NCBI GenBank assembly: GCA_937901055.1
Contig: CALCGO010000023.1
Location: forward strand, 1 to 41,397
Reading direction: 5' to 3'
Source: an uncultured Rhodobacterales bacterium
Lineage (GTDB): Bacteria; Pseudomonadota; Alphaproteobacteria; Rhodobacterales; Rhodobacteraceae
DNA: 41,397 nt
Part shown: piece after piece, positions 29,001 to 37,479 of the stretch
Position numbering within the stretch: the first letter of the stretch is position 1
How the letters are laid out: every line of letters begins with the position of its first letter
Program-made: the position numbers and the translations under genes
Notes under the pieces: generated by a model
Told to the model about the DNA's origin: nothing
Databases searched by the model: none
Seen by the model: the letters and a program-made list of their open reading frames with translations, nothing else

Positions 29001-32000
29001 CTGAATCGGACTGCCTTCTCCAAGGTAATCATCTATACTGGATGCCGAATTGGGATCAATCTGACGCCGCTGGACGCGCTGCCCAAGCGTATTTTTAATA
29101 ACTTCGCTAGGCCGTGTGCGGGTTCCATTCAACTCAGCATCGACAAGAACGTTATCCAAGTGCTTAAGCATCTTGTCAATTACGGAGTAGGGCTGGATCG
29201 AGATTGTGGTTTCTCCTCCCACTTTCCGTTGAGCCCTTACCCAGCCAGCGTTAGGCGGGACAGGAATATTCTCATGGCCAGAGGCTTTGCCCGCAGTGTC
29301 TTTATTGAATTGTTGATTAACGAGCTCGCGAACAATTTCGGCTTGATGGGCCAGGTGCTGTGACATTGAAACAGCAAGGGGTTGATTCAACGTCTTTTCC
29401 GGCGCGTTAACCAAATCGCTTAGCGCCTTAAGCAGCGGCTGCGCTTGAGCCGCCGTCCTCTCATAATCAAGCACTTGCTTTTTCAAGGCACTAATCTCAC
29501 CTTCAAGCACCTGTATTGCGCTTGTTGTGCCGCCATGATCGCGCTCGTAACGCTCGTTCATATCCCGAGTAATGTTGTCTGACTCAGATTTGTAAGTGTT
29601 TACCGCTAGATCTTTTTGAGTTTCGTAAAGCTGATCTTTCGCATCACTAATGCTCTTCTCAAGATCATTCACCATGCTCGTAATGTCTGCATGTATCTCG
29701 TCGTTATATCGGTCCCATCGCGTCGCAACAAGATCATCGCTTGGTAAATACAAGCTGATAGCCTTTGACGTTAGATCTGGCAATGGCTGCGGATTGACCC
29801 GTTGAATTTCTTTGCCGATCTCAACGAAAGCGGGATGAGAAACTGCGTCAGGATCTACAAAACCGATCGGATCTTCCAGCCACTCAACCGGAACAAGCCC
29901 GGTTGCTGGATGATGAATCTCTGTTGAAATCTCGTACTCAACACCGTTGACATCACGGCCTTGGAGTCTTGAAGGAGTTGGGCCGTCAATATCATCGACC
30001 GCACTGCCTGACAATGGGTGAATATGATCCCCTCCCGCGTCAATCTGACGTTGAATAGCCGCCGCATCTTCGGGGGAAAGAAACGCTACTTGGGCACCAC
30101 CACGATCAGAGAGCGCGCCAGTTTCTCCGACCTCCACAGCATTGCCGTCTACGTCAGTCCATGATGCCGCTCTATTTTCTGTCACACCATCAACAGTGGG
30201 GGGCACGTCGTAACGGTCAGCTTCTGGAATGTCCGAGAACTTTCTCGTTTGACCACCCATGTTGTCAGTAAGTTTCATGTGGACATTGGTGCCCGCATCT
30301 TGCACGTTGTATGAGATCTCATCAGCGAATTCATCCAAGTACGCTTTGCGGCGAATCAAGGCGGCGACCTGATCTTCGCCCAGCACCGCATCTTTCTCCA
30401 TTCCGAACATTCTTCCGTCTGCATCGGTTATGGCAAGCATGGCGTCAGCAGCGTTATCAGCTTGTATCCACGCTGTAACGGCTTCGGGGTTAGCTTCCAT
30501 AAAGTTATCAACAGCGTCAGTTACGCCCGCCAAACCTTGCGATGAAAACTCTGCGTGTACTGCTTCATGCAGCATCCCATTAATTTCTGCGTAGGAACCG
30601 TTGTAGTACAGGCCAGTCGATGGGTCGCGATCACCAAGCTCGCTAATAATGCGATCCCTGATTTCCGAAACACTTTGATTAATCTCCGCCGCAAGCGGAC
30701 CATCGCCCCTTGGGTCGGCAAGCTGCTGCAAAATCTTCTCAATAGTCTCAACAGGCAAATCAATGCTGTGCGCCATCAAACCAATTAATTCTTTATCGGC
30801 GTACAAATCACCAAACGAACCATTGTCTTCGCCAATTTTACGGGTTCCTCGATTAGCCGCGTCCGATAAACTCTGGACACCGCGATTCCAAAAAAGTTCC
30901 GGCTGGTTAAACCCATGAACTGAATCAGGCGCTGATTCGCGCCACTCAATATGGGCTTCGTGGTAATGCTCAACTGCCTTTGCGAGTTCAGGAGAGCTAT
31001 CAAAAGGAGCCCAGTTGCTGCCCGAGTCGATGTTGTCAGGACTGGGTGGAGTTACGTCTTCAACCATAATCTTCGATGAAAGATCATCTTGATTTAAGAA
31101 TTCAGCAATAACTTGTGGCGCTATACCGTCGTTCTCCATTACCAACATCATCAATTCACGGCCTTGAGGAGTATCAAAATCCTCTACGCGAGCCATAAAC
31201 TTTTCGTCTGCTTCCCAAGGAAAGCCAGATCTAAGGTTTGCCCCACCGGACTTGTCAAACCACGGCACTCGGAAGTAAATGCTTTCGCCCGCGCGGAATG
31301 TCGTTGATCCATCTCCCCAAAAGTTGCTCAAATTGGATACGAGATAATCTTGTGCTGCCCGGTGACGCAGTTCCAAAATCTTGCTAACGACAGTGCCGAC
31401 AAACTTAATGTCGCCCAATTCTTTCCATTGATCTAGCAGTTCGCCGCGTTGACGGGGATTGATTCGATCAATGAGGAAATCAGTATTTGTGGCACTGGGA
31501 TCTACGCCTAGCGCTTCATTCATTGCTCGGGTTACAGGGTCGTCTGCATTCTCAATGTCTAAAAGCTCTTCTTTTAACGCATCAAGACGGGTTTGACGAC
31601 CCACAATTTTGCGCTCAAGGTCTTCAAGTTTTCTCTTGTCCGCTTCTATTTCGTCAGCCGTCCGTTTCGCTCTATCGCTGGCATTCATATCCGTATAGCG
31701 AGTTATCTGACTGTTCTTAAATTCAATATCCAATCGTGCTTGTTGAGCGCGATCATTGCTCTGATTGATTTCGCGTTCAAGCCTTTTTACTTCATTTTGA
31801 ATTTGGTCTGTCTCGTACAGCAACGCATGTTCCGCTTCCGGTGACAAAGAGTTGGTTACCTCCTCACCGACGTAGGGGCTAAGAACAGGTTCCTCTAATG
31901 CTGATTTGTTCAAACGGCCAGATTCAACCAACTTTTTAGCGTTTGCGTCCCCTTGTTCGGCAAGCGCTTCAATGGTCCTGCTGATCGCAAGTAGTTCCTG

Positions 32001-33539
32001 TTCAGGCAATGCGCCGCTCATGTAATCAGCGGCCATTTTGATGTCGTCTAGGGTCAGCTTTGTTTTGTCGTCAATCTCCATGCCTGCGCGGGCACGTTCC
32101 GATATCTGCGGATTGCTGTCACTAAGGTTGCTCTCGCCGTCATTGAATCGTTTGAGAAGAGAATTAATAAAATCGTCTGCGTTAATATTTGAGTTCTTCC
32201 TTGCACTGTCATACGCTCTAATCCACTCCTGCAACGTGCCAGCCGTCAGGTTGGTCACAACTCGGGCAATCTCTGGCCTTACAGGCCCGCCTAATTTGTT
32301 CTCAACATGATCGTTGAAAACCTTTTGAGGCCCAGTAGCAGTTTCTTCGTACTTAGCTTTTTCATTCAGCAATTTATTTTGGAGATCGTGCTTCATAAAC
32401 TTGTCGCGGTAACGAGAAGCAGCACCTGCCAGTACATCGTTTAAATTCTTTCTGTTCTTGACCTTGCCGTTCTTGTCAACAACTTGTGTTTTACGGCCTT
32501 CGCTGTTGCGTACTCGCTTGGTGTACTTTCTGACAACACGCCACGCAGCGACTGCCGGATCGTAACCATCAGCCTTGTATGAGAAGTTGTCTAAACGATC
32601 AGCGACTCGATCCGCGCGCGACGCAAAGTTGTTAGCCCTTTGTCCTCTGTTTGTTCCCTTATTTCGCGTCGCCCAGTTAAACGTTCGCGAACCCAAGCCA
32701 TAACGAGCAGAGCCAGCAGCGTGAGCTATCCTTGCACCTTGAGAGCCCCTTGAAATTGCGGACGCAACCCTGGTGGCACCAGCAGCCATACCGGCACCAC
32801 CAGCAACCAGGCCAATATCGCCAGCAACAAGTTCAAAAGCGCGATCATTGTTCCAAGCATCGTTAAACTCTTCACGAACTTCGTAATTGATTTGTCGGTT
32901 CCAATCGCCCGCAGCTTCTGGAACAATTCCGTACTGACCGTCCAGCAAAGAATCAACGGTCGGCACGTCTACGCCAACTAGGTCGCCAGCTCTACGAATT
33001 GCACCAATGCCAGGAATAATGCGCTCTGTTAATTCCGGCCCATAAGCAATGGCGCGTCTGCCCATCTTTGGAACCTCCCCTGCCAAACCCTGCGCCGCAG
33101 TGATGCCTGGTCGGTAATAATCCCCTAGGGATACATTAGACCCGTCTTCATTTTTGTCCCAACCGCCCGGCAGATTTTGACCAGTTGCGTACTCAGCTAG
33201 ACCAATAGTTGCGTCAACAGCCATGACCGGCGTATTAAGAATTGTATGGCCCGCAGCCTTAGCTAACTCCGTAATGCCAAGCGCCGTGCCAGTGAAAAAG
33301 TTTCCCGCTTCCCTGAATGTTTTGCCAATAGTAAAATCTTTACGTTCCGTGTTTTGCTGGTTTGCGTTTAATTGCTCTTCACTAAGAGGCCGCGCAGGGC
33401 GTCGATCATCTTCGTCGTCTGCTTGTCGGGGTGAAGACTGTGGGGACACCGAGCGCTGAGAACGCAGTGGACCACTACTACGTTCATTAGTGCTCGATGT
33501 CCCCGACGTGCGGTTCAACATTTCGCTTAGCGAAGCCAT
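26088..33539 (-). CDS. Giant internal virion / DNA ejection protein (2483 aa)
   Basis: 2483 residues, starting in an ATGA overlap with the 842-aa gene. Order: basic, Ser/Pro-rich disordered N-terminus (about 1-65), helical regions, a long coiled coil (about 570-670), HEAVH at residues 991-995 (HExxH zinc-protease motif, in MLHEAVHAEF), more helices, a hydrophobic pair at about 1968-2000 (MWKFTVLPIRAMWLINNVFG), and near the C-terminus KRLIPFYPWLRHQITMTLRL. Position and size after two other helical virion proteins fit the T7 gp16-like ejection protein that crosses the envelope with the DNA; it is much longer than T7 gp16 (1318 aa). The protease motif makes it polyvalent-protein-like. Confidence 0.75.
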   Translation of the reverse strand: MASLSEMLNRTSGTSSTNERSSGPLRSQRSVSPQSSPRQADDEDDRRPARPLSEEQLNANQQNTERKDFTIGKTFREAGNFFTGTALGITELAKAAGHTILNTPVMAVDATIGLAEYATGQNLPGGWDKNEDGSNVSLGDYYRPGITAAQGLAGEVPKMGRRAIAYGPELTERIIPGIGAIRRAGDLVGVDVPTVDSLLDGQYGIVPEAAGDWNRQINYEVREEFNDAWNNDRAFELVAGDIGLVAGGAGMAAGATRVASAISRGSQGARIAHAAGSARYGLGSRTFNWATRNKGTNRGQRANNFASRADRVADRLDNFSYKADGYDPAVAAWRVVRKYTKRVRNSEGRKTQVVDKNGKVKNRKNLNDVLAGAASRYRDKFMKHDLQNKLLNEKAKYEETATGPQKVFNDHVENKLGGPVRPEIARVVTNLTAGTLQEWIRAYDSARKNSNINADDFINSLLKRFNDGESNLSDSNPQISERARAGMEIDDKTKLTLDDIKMAADYMSGALPEQELLAISRTIEALAEQGDANAKKLVESGRLNKSALEEPVLSPYVGEEVTNSLSPEAEHALLYETDQIQNEVKRLEREINQSNDRAQQARLDIEFKNSQITRYTDMNASDRAKRTADEIEADKRKLEDLERKIVGRQTRLDALKEELLDIENADDPVTRAMNEALGVDPSATNTDFLIDRINPRQRGELLDQWKELGDIKFVGTVVSKILELRHRAAQDYLVSNLSNFWGDGSTTFRAGESIYFRVPWFDKSGGANLRSGFPWEADEKFMARVEDFDTPQGRELMMLVMENDGIAPQVIAEFLNQDDLSSKIMVEDVTPPSPDNIDSGSNWAPFDSSPELAKAVEHYHEAHIEWRESAPDSVHGFNQPELFWNRGVQSLSDAANRGTRKIGEDNGSFGDLYADKELIGLMAHSIDLPVETIEKILQQLADPRGDGPLAAEINQSVSEIRDRIISELGDRDPSTGLYYNGSYAEINGMLHEAVHAEFSSQGLAGVTDAVDNFMEANPEAVTAWIQADNAADAMLAITDADGRMFGMEKDAVLGEDQVAALIRRKAYLDEFADEISYNVQDAGTNVHMKLTDNMGGQTRKFSDIPEADRYDVPPTVDGVTENRAASWTDVDGNAVEVGETGALSDRGGAQVAFLSPEDAAAIQRQIDAGGDHIHPLSGSAVDDIDGPTPSRLQGRDVNGVEYEISTEIHHPATGLVPVEWLEDPIGFVDPDAVSHPAFVEIGKEIQRVNPQPLPDLTSKAISLYLPSDDLVATRWDRYNDEIHADITSMVNDLEKSISDAKDQLYETQKDLAVNTYKSESDNITRDMNERYERDHGGTTSAIQVLEGEISALKKQVLDYERTAAQAQPLLKALSDLVNAPEKTLNQPLAVSMSQHLAHQAEIVRELVNQQFNKDTAGKASGHENIPVPPNAGWVRAQRKVGGETTISIQPYSVIDKMLKHLDNVLVDAELNGTRTRPSEVIKNTLGQRVQRRQIDPNSASSIDDYLGEGSPIQGELFRIMEEKGYWNEISPQMRQDLINELVKQDLNTYINDAINAGKVDLNKGPLDPASASFTMMLDLQQRIIIQVERAMEQPVIDKLNGSPLLDDAFTSSRRPDMREATQNIGNDLLNDLNDVFVDSFKDTVKFLDGELYNDFDLQKLRMQYMPRNYRVIAKNSVELMKSQLAMMRDNNVLLQGANKNIYERRKELARTTDPETTARLTEEIRGFEMKKDRLIMENQQLSHQLAHTPGDLRSILKQNQDPNSLFNPDNKRVNLEGVPYVRTGQGAAPPSRHITGTSARGIKVGEVDAERSAGRGIVTPEFMNHQRMEMLQAHELMRSEMVRILVNDKKFDGHFSWDARKIPGVQLLFENGGKPTLTAIGNAAAESGWQLVAQPRGDLKGAATNSATDPWRTFSEDTVGDPLWQHQVDAHDLSTMKVIRREVAEVVATELDAAQTSRFWQGADALTSMWKFTVLPIRAMWLINNVFGNLAMAAISSGNVSNSLGEIAGAMKKVLDEERTHLQKELGQPVSYFDTIKQIQKNDGAISNMPRRLNQTNYSLSEYHGINNGNQNPEMGLQRGAALMSDPDYVRNRRESTVKAKAEIADLEAKLEDPNLNPSDRQSLEAQLAVAQDVIGIGAARSKVLEGTATAVRTGYRINATVDSMFRAAVYQLEFDRGMNKVGQDARANNGLGRTDDLDPTLKAQVDESVPEVQQKAIENTLKALGDFTRLTKMEKSFIKRLIPFYPWLRHQITMTLRLPISNPARAGLLVKIYDVMVDEEDQNPEWAAQFGNSLTTPWGRTNALQGANPFESPLKSPLSPFSNNIGGAINPVPKFAAELLFSADIGSGNTQTRPNDQGMLTSWLNVQPTSAFKRMYEGDFKGGLGEIGYKLSGMTGQSALLRDAVLSQVEGTGPNGRGKREFTSGSFDSGDVRRTTTNNTTSLNKIFSGLGLPQMPFDQSRYEEQVRRQAIQNQRRRDRQES

Positions 33540-36067
33540 CAGCCGTCCAAATCAATTGTTGTTGACTGGCCAGAGTACGGCGGGAGATTAGAGTTCATTG
33601 ACAACGGTGGCACCCTTCCTGGCTTAAACAGTTGCATGTAGCTATACATGACGTGTTGTTGGGCAGATGATCCCTGGTTATTCAACCCAAGTTCCGTAAG
33701 GAAAGCTTCGTAGTCTTGAGCGTCGTAATTGACTTCGTTCCAGTGAGTTCTAAATGTGTCATTCAAACCAATCAGAACATTATCGAGAGTAGTGAAGTAT
33801 CTAAGATTGTCTGGATCAGTCGCATCTTCTTTTACTATCCCATCAGATAATTCTTGCTTAATCAACCCGTTAAGAGCAGCCGTACTCAGACCAATGTAAT
33901 TTTTCGTGGAATCATCGTTCTTAATACCAATTTCAATCTCCGCCGATGTATCTGAATAATCTGCGTTAAGCAGCCCAATCATCTGCTCGGGGCTCCTGAA
34001 CAACCCTTCAAAATCATCAGCCCACAAGCCAGCGTGTTTACTTGCTTGGAACTTGGCATCGGCTTTTACTTCTCGCAATATTGCTTCGGCTTTGCCAGCA
34101 TCATCAAGTTGATTGTAATTAGGCAACGAATTGGCCGCGGCGTTTGCGTACTTATTAAAACTATTGTCACTTAGCTGACTGAGCCGATCAGCTTGATCTG
34201 CTTCGTCCATGTAATACTCGTTGTCAGACGCGTTAATTTCTCGCTGCTCTCGGCTCATATCTTCAAAGCTCTTTGGCTTATAAAGATCACTGAGTGACCC
34301 GTTTTGGCTTGCGCCGCTTGCATCAAGATAATTAGTGTCGATTAGCTCCTGGCGGCCCATCTGCATGTATGGGATGAGATCTTCTTGCGAAACGTTCAAC
34401 GCGTCCCAATACGCCGGATCTGCTCCACTCATTGCTTCTTGGAACATCAATCTTGCAGTTTCGGCTCCCGACCCATCAGCCATACCTGGGTTAGCCCGCA
34501 AGAAATCAGTGTAGATTTGTCTGCCGTCAGCAGCCGGAGAGTAATCGTCAAGATTGAATTCATCGGGAGCTCTCATACCGAGAATCTGCTCGATCATTCG
34601 ACTTTCGCTCAGACCCTGCTCGTTGGCAATATCATCAAAGCCTCGCGCCGAGTTCATCAATGTGTCGAGGAACGGTCGCATTGACTCGTCATTAGCGTAA
34701 AGATCACGCGTTGAGTATTCGAGCTCGCGGTTAAGACGGTCTTGCTCGCCAGTTACGGGATCAAAACTCATGTCACCAAGCCACGCGTTATTTCCTGATC
34801 CCCAGTCCTCGTACTGCTGGGCTTGCAGATCCCGCCCAACGGCAGGCGGAGCAGCCGGACTCCAATTTGCCGCACCATACGAACTAGCCAAAGCGGTATA
34901 ACGGTTTGCTTCTGCATTCTGTGCAGCGTTTAAATTCCTGTTGTTAACCGCGCCAAGTTGTGGCTTGAGATTGCCAAAATCAAGATCATTTTTAGTGATT
35001 TGAACGCCAGTTGAATTGGCTGACTTAAGACCTTGATCAATGAGTTGATTCGCTTTTATCTGAAGCTCTCCAAGCAAGTCATTGATTTCGTATCGTGCGC
35101 TATTAATAAAGGGGTCAAGCTCTTCGGGTTCGGGGTCATACACTTGAGGCCCGTTGGGGTTTTCTTGGCGGTAGTTGTACTTGGCAAGCTCGTACAGTGA
35201 TTCGTCGTCAATTTTGCCTGTCTTATCCCAAGCCCAACCAATCTGCGCAATGTCGCGCGCTGACATGCCGTTGTCGAGTAATGGCGCAAAGATTTGATTT
35301 GCGGTCGTTGAGTATTTCGTTTGCTGCTCCATCGAGCCGGTGTAAAGGAATTCAAGTGCTTCGTCTGTAATGTTGGCCTGGTCCACGCGGGCACCAAGAG
35401 AGCCTGCAACTTCATTAAGACGTGCAACACCGCCCTGGGCAAGCGCCGCTTTAATCTCAGATTGAGTTGCCTTGCGCCCCTCGTCGCCGCCGCCGCCACT
35501 AGCAGCAGCAGACATGCGAGCCAAACGCTCACGCTGTTCCATTTCGCGTTCCCAACGGCTCTGCTCAAGCTGCGCATCCTTTTCCTGTTGGCGCATTGCT
35601 TGCTCAAACTGTGCCGCCTCAAGCTCCATCTGTGAATTGATGGAGTTGACGTTGCTTTCACCCTCGCGTCTAATGCTTGCTACGTCAGCTTCGCTTTGAG
35701 TATTGATCATCAACGACGCAGCTTCGGCCTGATCTTCGATGAGCGACCTGGAACCCAACACCATTTCGTTGTACAGATTCATTGACTCTTGACGACCAGC
35801 AGAACGTGCAGCAGTGTTGGCCTGACCGCGCGACAACTGAGCCTGGCCCTTGTTGTAAGCGTCGTTTGCTTGGCTTGCAACAAGCCCTGATGCTTGTGCT
35901 GGGCCACCTCGCGCCTGCGCAGCTTGAGTGGCGTGCTGTAGCACCTGTTGCTGGTCAGCAGCCATTTCATCTTTAGCAGCTTGGTAAGCGTCAACACCCG
36001 CCTGTCCAGCCTTAGCTTGAGCAGCAAGAAGCGCTTTGTCGTTTTGAGGTATTGCTTGCGAGGTCAT
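33539..36067 (-). CDS. Internal virion / ejection protein (842 aa)
   Basis: The ATG at 36067 (GGAG six bases upstream, overlap-close to the previous stop) is preferred over in-frame starts up to 36241, which lie inside the upstream gene. 842 residues: an Ala/Gln-rich coiled coil in the first 230 (AAQAKAGQAGVDAYQAAKDE, MELEAAQFEQAMRQQEKDAQ), a short GGGG linker, then mixed helical and Asn/Asp-rich regions, ending PPYSGQSTTIDLDG. Second of three consecutive virion proteins (392, 842, 2483 aa) corresponding in order to T7 gp14, gp15 and gp16. Probably a structural part of the ejection tube; no enzyme motif seen. Confidence 0.7.
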   Translation of the reverse strand: MTSQAIPQNDKALLAAQAKAGQAGVDAYQAAKDEMAADQQQVLQHATQAAQARGGPAQASGLVASQANDAYNKGQAQLSRGQANTAARSAGRQESMNLYNEMVLGSRSLIEDQAEAASLMINTQSEADVASIRREGESNVNSINSQMELEAAQFEQAMRQQEKDAQLEQSRWEREMEQRERLARMSAAASGGGGDEGRKATQSEIKAALAQGGVARLNEVAGSLGARVDQANITDEALEFLYTGSMEQQTKYSTTANQIFAPLLDNGMSARDIAQIGWAWDKTGKIDDESLYELAKYNYRQENPNGPQVYDPEPEELDPFINSARYEINDLLGELQIKANQLIDQGLKSANSTGVQITKNDLDFGNLKPQLGAVNNRNLNAAQNAEANRYTALASSYGAANWSPAAPPAVGRDLQAQQYEDWGSGNNAWLGDMSFDPVTGEQDRLNRELEYSTRDLYANDESMRPFLDTLMNSARGFDDIANEQGLSESRMIEQILGMRAPDEFNLDDYSPAADGRQIYTDFLRANPGMADGSGAETARLMFQEAMSGADPAYWDALNVSQEDLIPYMQMGRQELIDTNYLDASGASQNGSLSDLYKPKSFEDMSREQREINASDNEYYMDEADQADRLSQLSDNSFNKYANAAANSLPNYNQLDDAGKAEAILREVKADAKFQASKHAGLWADDFEGLFRSPEQMIGLLNADYSDTSAEIEIGIKNDDSTKNYIGLSTAALNGLIKQELSDGIVKEDATDPDNLRYFTTLDNVLIGLNDTFRTHWNEVNYDAQDYEAFLTELGLNNQGSSAQQHVMYSYMQLFKPGRVPPLSMNSNLPPYSGQSTTIDLDG

Positions 36068-36068
36068 C

Positions 36069-37247
36069 TTAGGCTCCCTGATATCTTCCAACAGTTGCGT
36101 CGTTGCGGGCCTTTTCAGCAGCACGTTGACGCTGGTAAGCAAGATCAGCTTCTTGTTGCGACGCGCGGATTGCAGCAGTCGTTGCTTGATTTCGTGCGTC
36201 TTCGGTTTGCTGGCGAGTATCTTCGTTGAGCACAGACTCAAGAGCTTGCTGATTCAACTTATTAGTGTCTGTTTCGCGTTGCGTTTCAGCAGTTGACATG
36301 CCCCTTGCGTAAGCATTGGAAATGTTCATGGTTGTGTTGGCGTAGTTTTCTGCTTGCCTACCGTAAGTAGTGTTTGTTGCGCCAGACACAAGCGCGCCTC
36401 GCCGTGCTGCGTCGTTGCCAATGGATGCACGTCGCCTTTGATCGCTGACCTGCAAATCATTTCGAGCTTTATTGCTTGTTTCATCAAGAGTTTCGCGAGC
36501 CAGATCGAATTGATCCGAAATGTTTTCTCTTTCCATTCCAAGACCCCGCAAGAAAGCCAACAGTTGTGGTGTTGCTCGCGGTGCGTCTGGATACTCAATG
36601 CCGAAACCTTCAAGCAAACTCGTCAAAGCGTTCTGTTGAGCGGGATCTACTGTTGGCGGCGCGTAATCTGCCACCGTGTTTGTTCTTGCAACTTCTTCGC
36701 TCATAACTGCCTTTGCTTGATTGCCCCCTGAGCCCCCGCCACCATTTGCCTGATAACCCTCACTGTTTTGAGCCGCGCCGTTATTGTTGGACGCGCCACC
36801 GTTGGAGCTACCTTGCATTCCGTTTGACACGCTGTATTGCTGAGGACTGGCTTGGTAGTTGCGAACCGCGGTCTGTGCTGCGCCAACATTCACTTTGTAA
36901 AGCGGATCACCCGCAGCATTAAAGCCCCCTGGCCCAGCAGCCCACGGTGACAGGCCACTGCGGTCAAACAGGACTTTGGCTGCGCGCGCATTGGTAACAG
37001 GATCAAACAATTGGTCTTTAGACGTTAGACCTAATGTGTTCTTGATGATCGGCCAATTTGTGTAGTTGATTTGCCACAAGCCCAAATCGCCCGAAAGTTT
37101 ACCCTTGGGCTGATCTGAGCGATGAGCGCTGGGCTGATAACCGGATTCGCGACCAGCAATACCCACCATGTGAACAAGGTCTTGACCAGTAAATCCAGCT
37201 TGAGTTAAAGCGTCTGCTACCTGTTCGCGACTAAGACTTGCAGCCAT
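36069..37247 (-). CDS. Virion transglycosylase / ejection protein (392 aa)
   Basis: 392 residues. The N-terminal 120 form a lysozyme-like SLT domain: VGIAGRESGYQPSAHRSDQP with the likely catalytic Glu in GRESG, then LSGDLGLWQINYTNWP and SGLSPWAAGPGG. A Gly/Asn/Gln linker (about 150-175) leads to a coiled coil with many Ala/Gln/Arg (RETDTNKLNQQALESVLNED). As a virion protein next to two other ejection proteins it would open peptidoglycan locally during infection. In T7 this enzyme is at the start of gp16; here it is on the first small protein of the set instead. Confidence 0.8.
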   Translation of the reverse strand: MAASLSREQVADALTQAGFTGQDLVHMVGIAGRESGYQPSAHRSDQPKGKLSGDLGLWQINYTNWPIIKNTLGLTSKDQLFDPVTNARAAKVLFDRSGLSPWAAGPGGFNAAGDPLYKVNVGAAQTAVRNYQASPQQYSVSNGMQGSSNGGASNNNGAAQNSEGYQANGGGGSGGNQAKAVMSEEVARTNTVADYAPPTVDPAQQNALTSLLEGFGIEYPDAPRATPQLLAFLRGLGMERENISDQFDLARETLDETSNKARNDLQVSDQRRRASIGNDAARRGALVSGATNTTYGRQAENYANTTMNISNAYARGMSTAETQRETDTNKLNQQALESVLNEDTRQQTEDARNQATTAAIRASQQEADLAYQRQRAAEKARNDATVGRYQGA

Positions 37248-37251
37248 CTGT

Positions 37252-37479
37252 TTATTCTTTCACTATTAACTGGTCAAGAGTGTTCTCTAAGGTATTAGCG
37301 TCCGCGCGCAAGCGGTCAATGATTGTGTCAAACACTTCTCTTTGAATAGTTCCTAACGGCTTGCGAGAAGCCACTGCTGTCGCCGCTTGCCGTAATGCTA
37401 ATACACGTTGTTTTGTTGTGTGTTCTGATGCTGCACGTTCATGCTGCATCTGTAAATCAGTGTTTCGCATACGCATCAT
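37252..37479 (-). CDS. Small basic helical protein (75 aa)
   Basis: Starts at 37479 (or at the next ATG, 37476), overlapping the stop of the FN3 protein gene. 75 residues, an almost continuous charged helix (LQMQHERAASEHTTKQRVLA, LRQAATAVASRK, then RLRADANTLENTLDQLIVKE). It sits between the fibre genes and the ejection proteins and may be a small virion or assembly protein. No family recognised. Confidence 0.6.
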   Translation of the reverse strand: MMRMRNTDLQMQHERAASEHTTKQRVLALRQAATAVASRKPLGTIQREVFDTIIDRLRADANTLENTLDQLIVKE

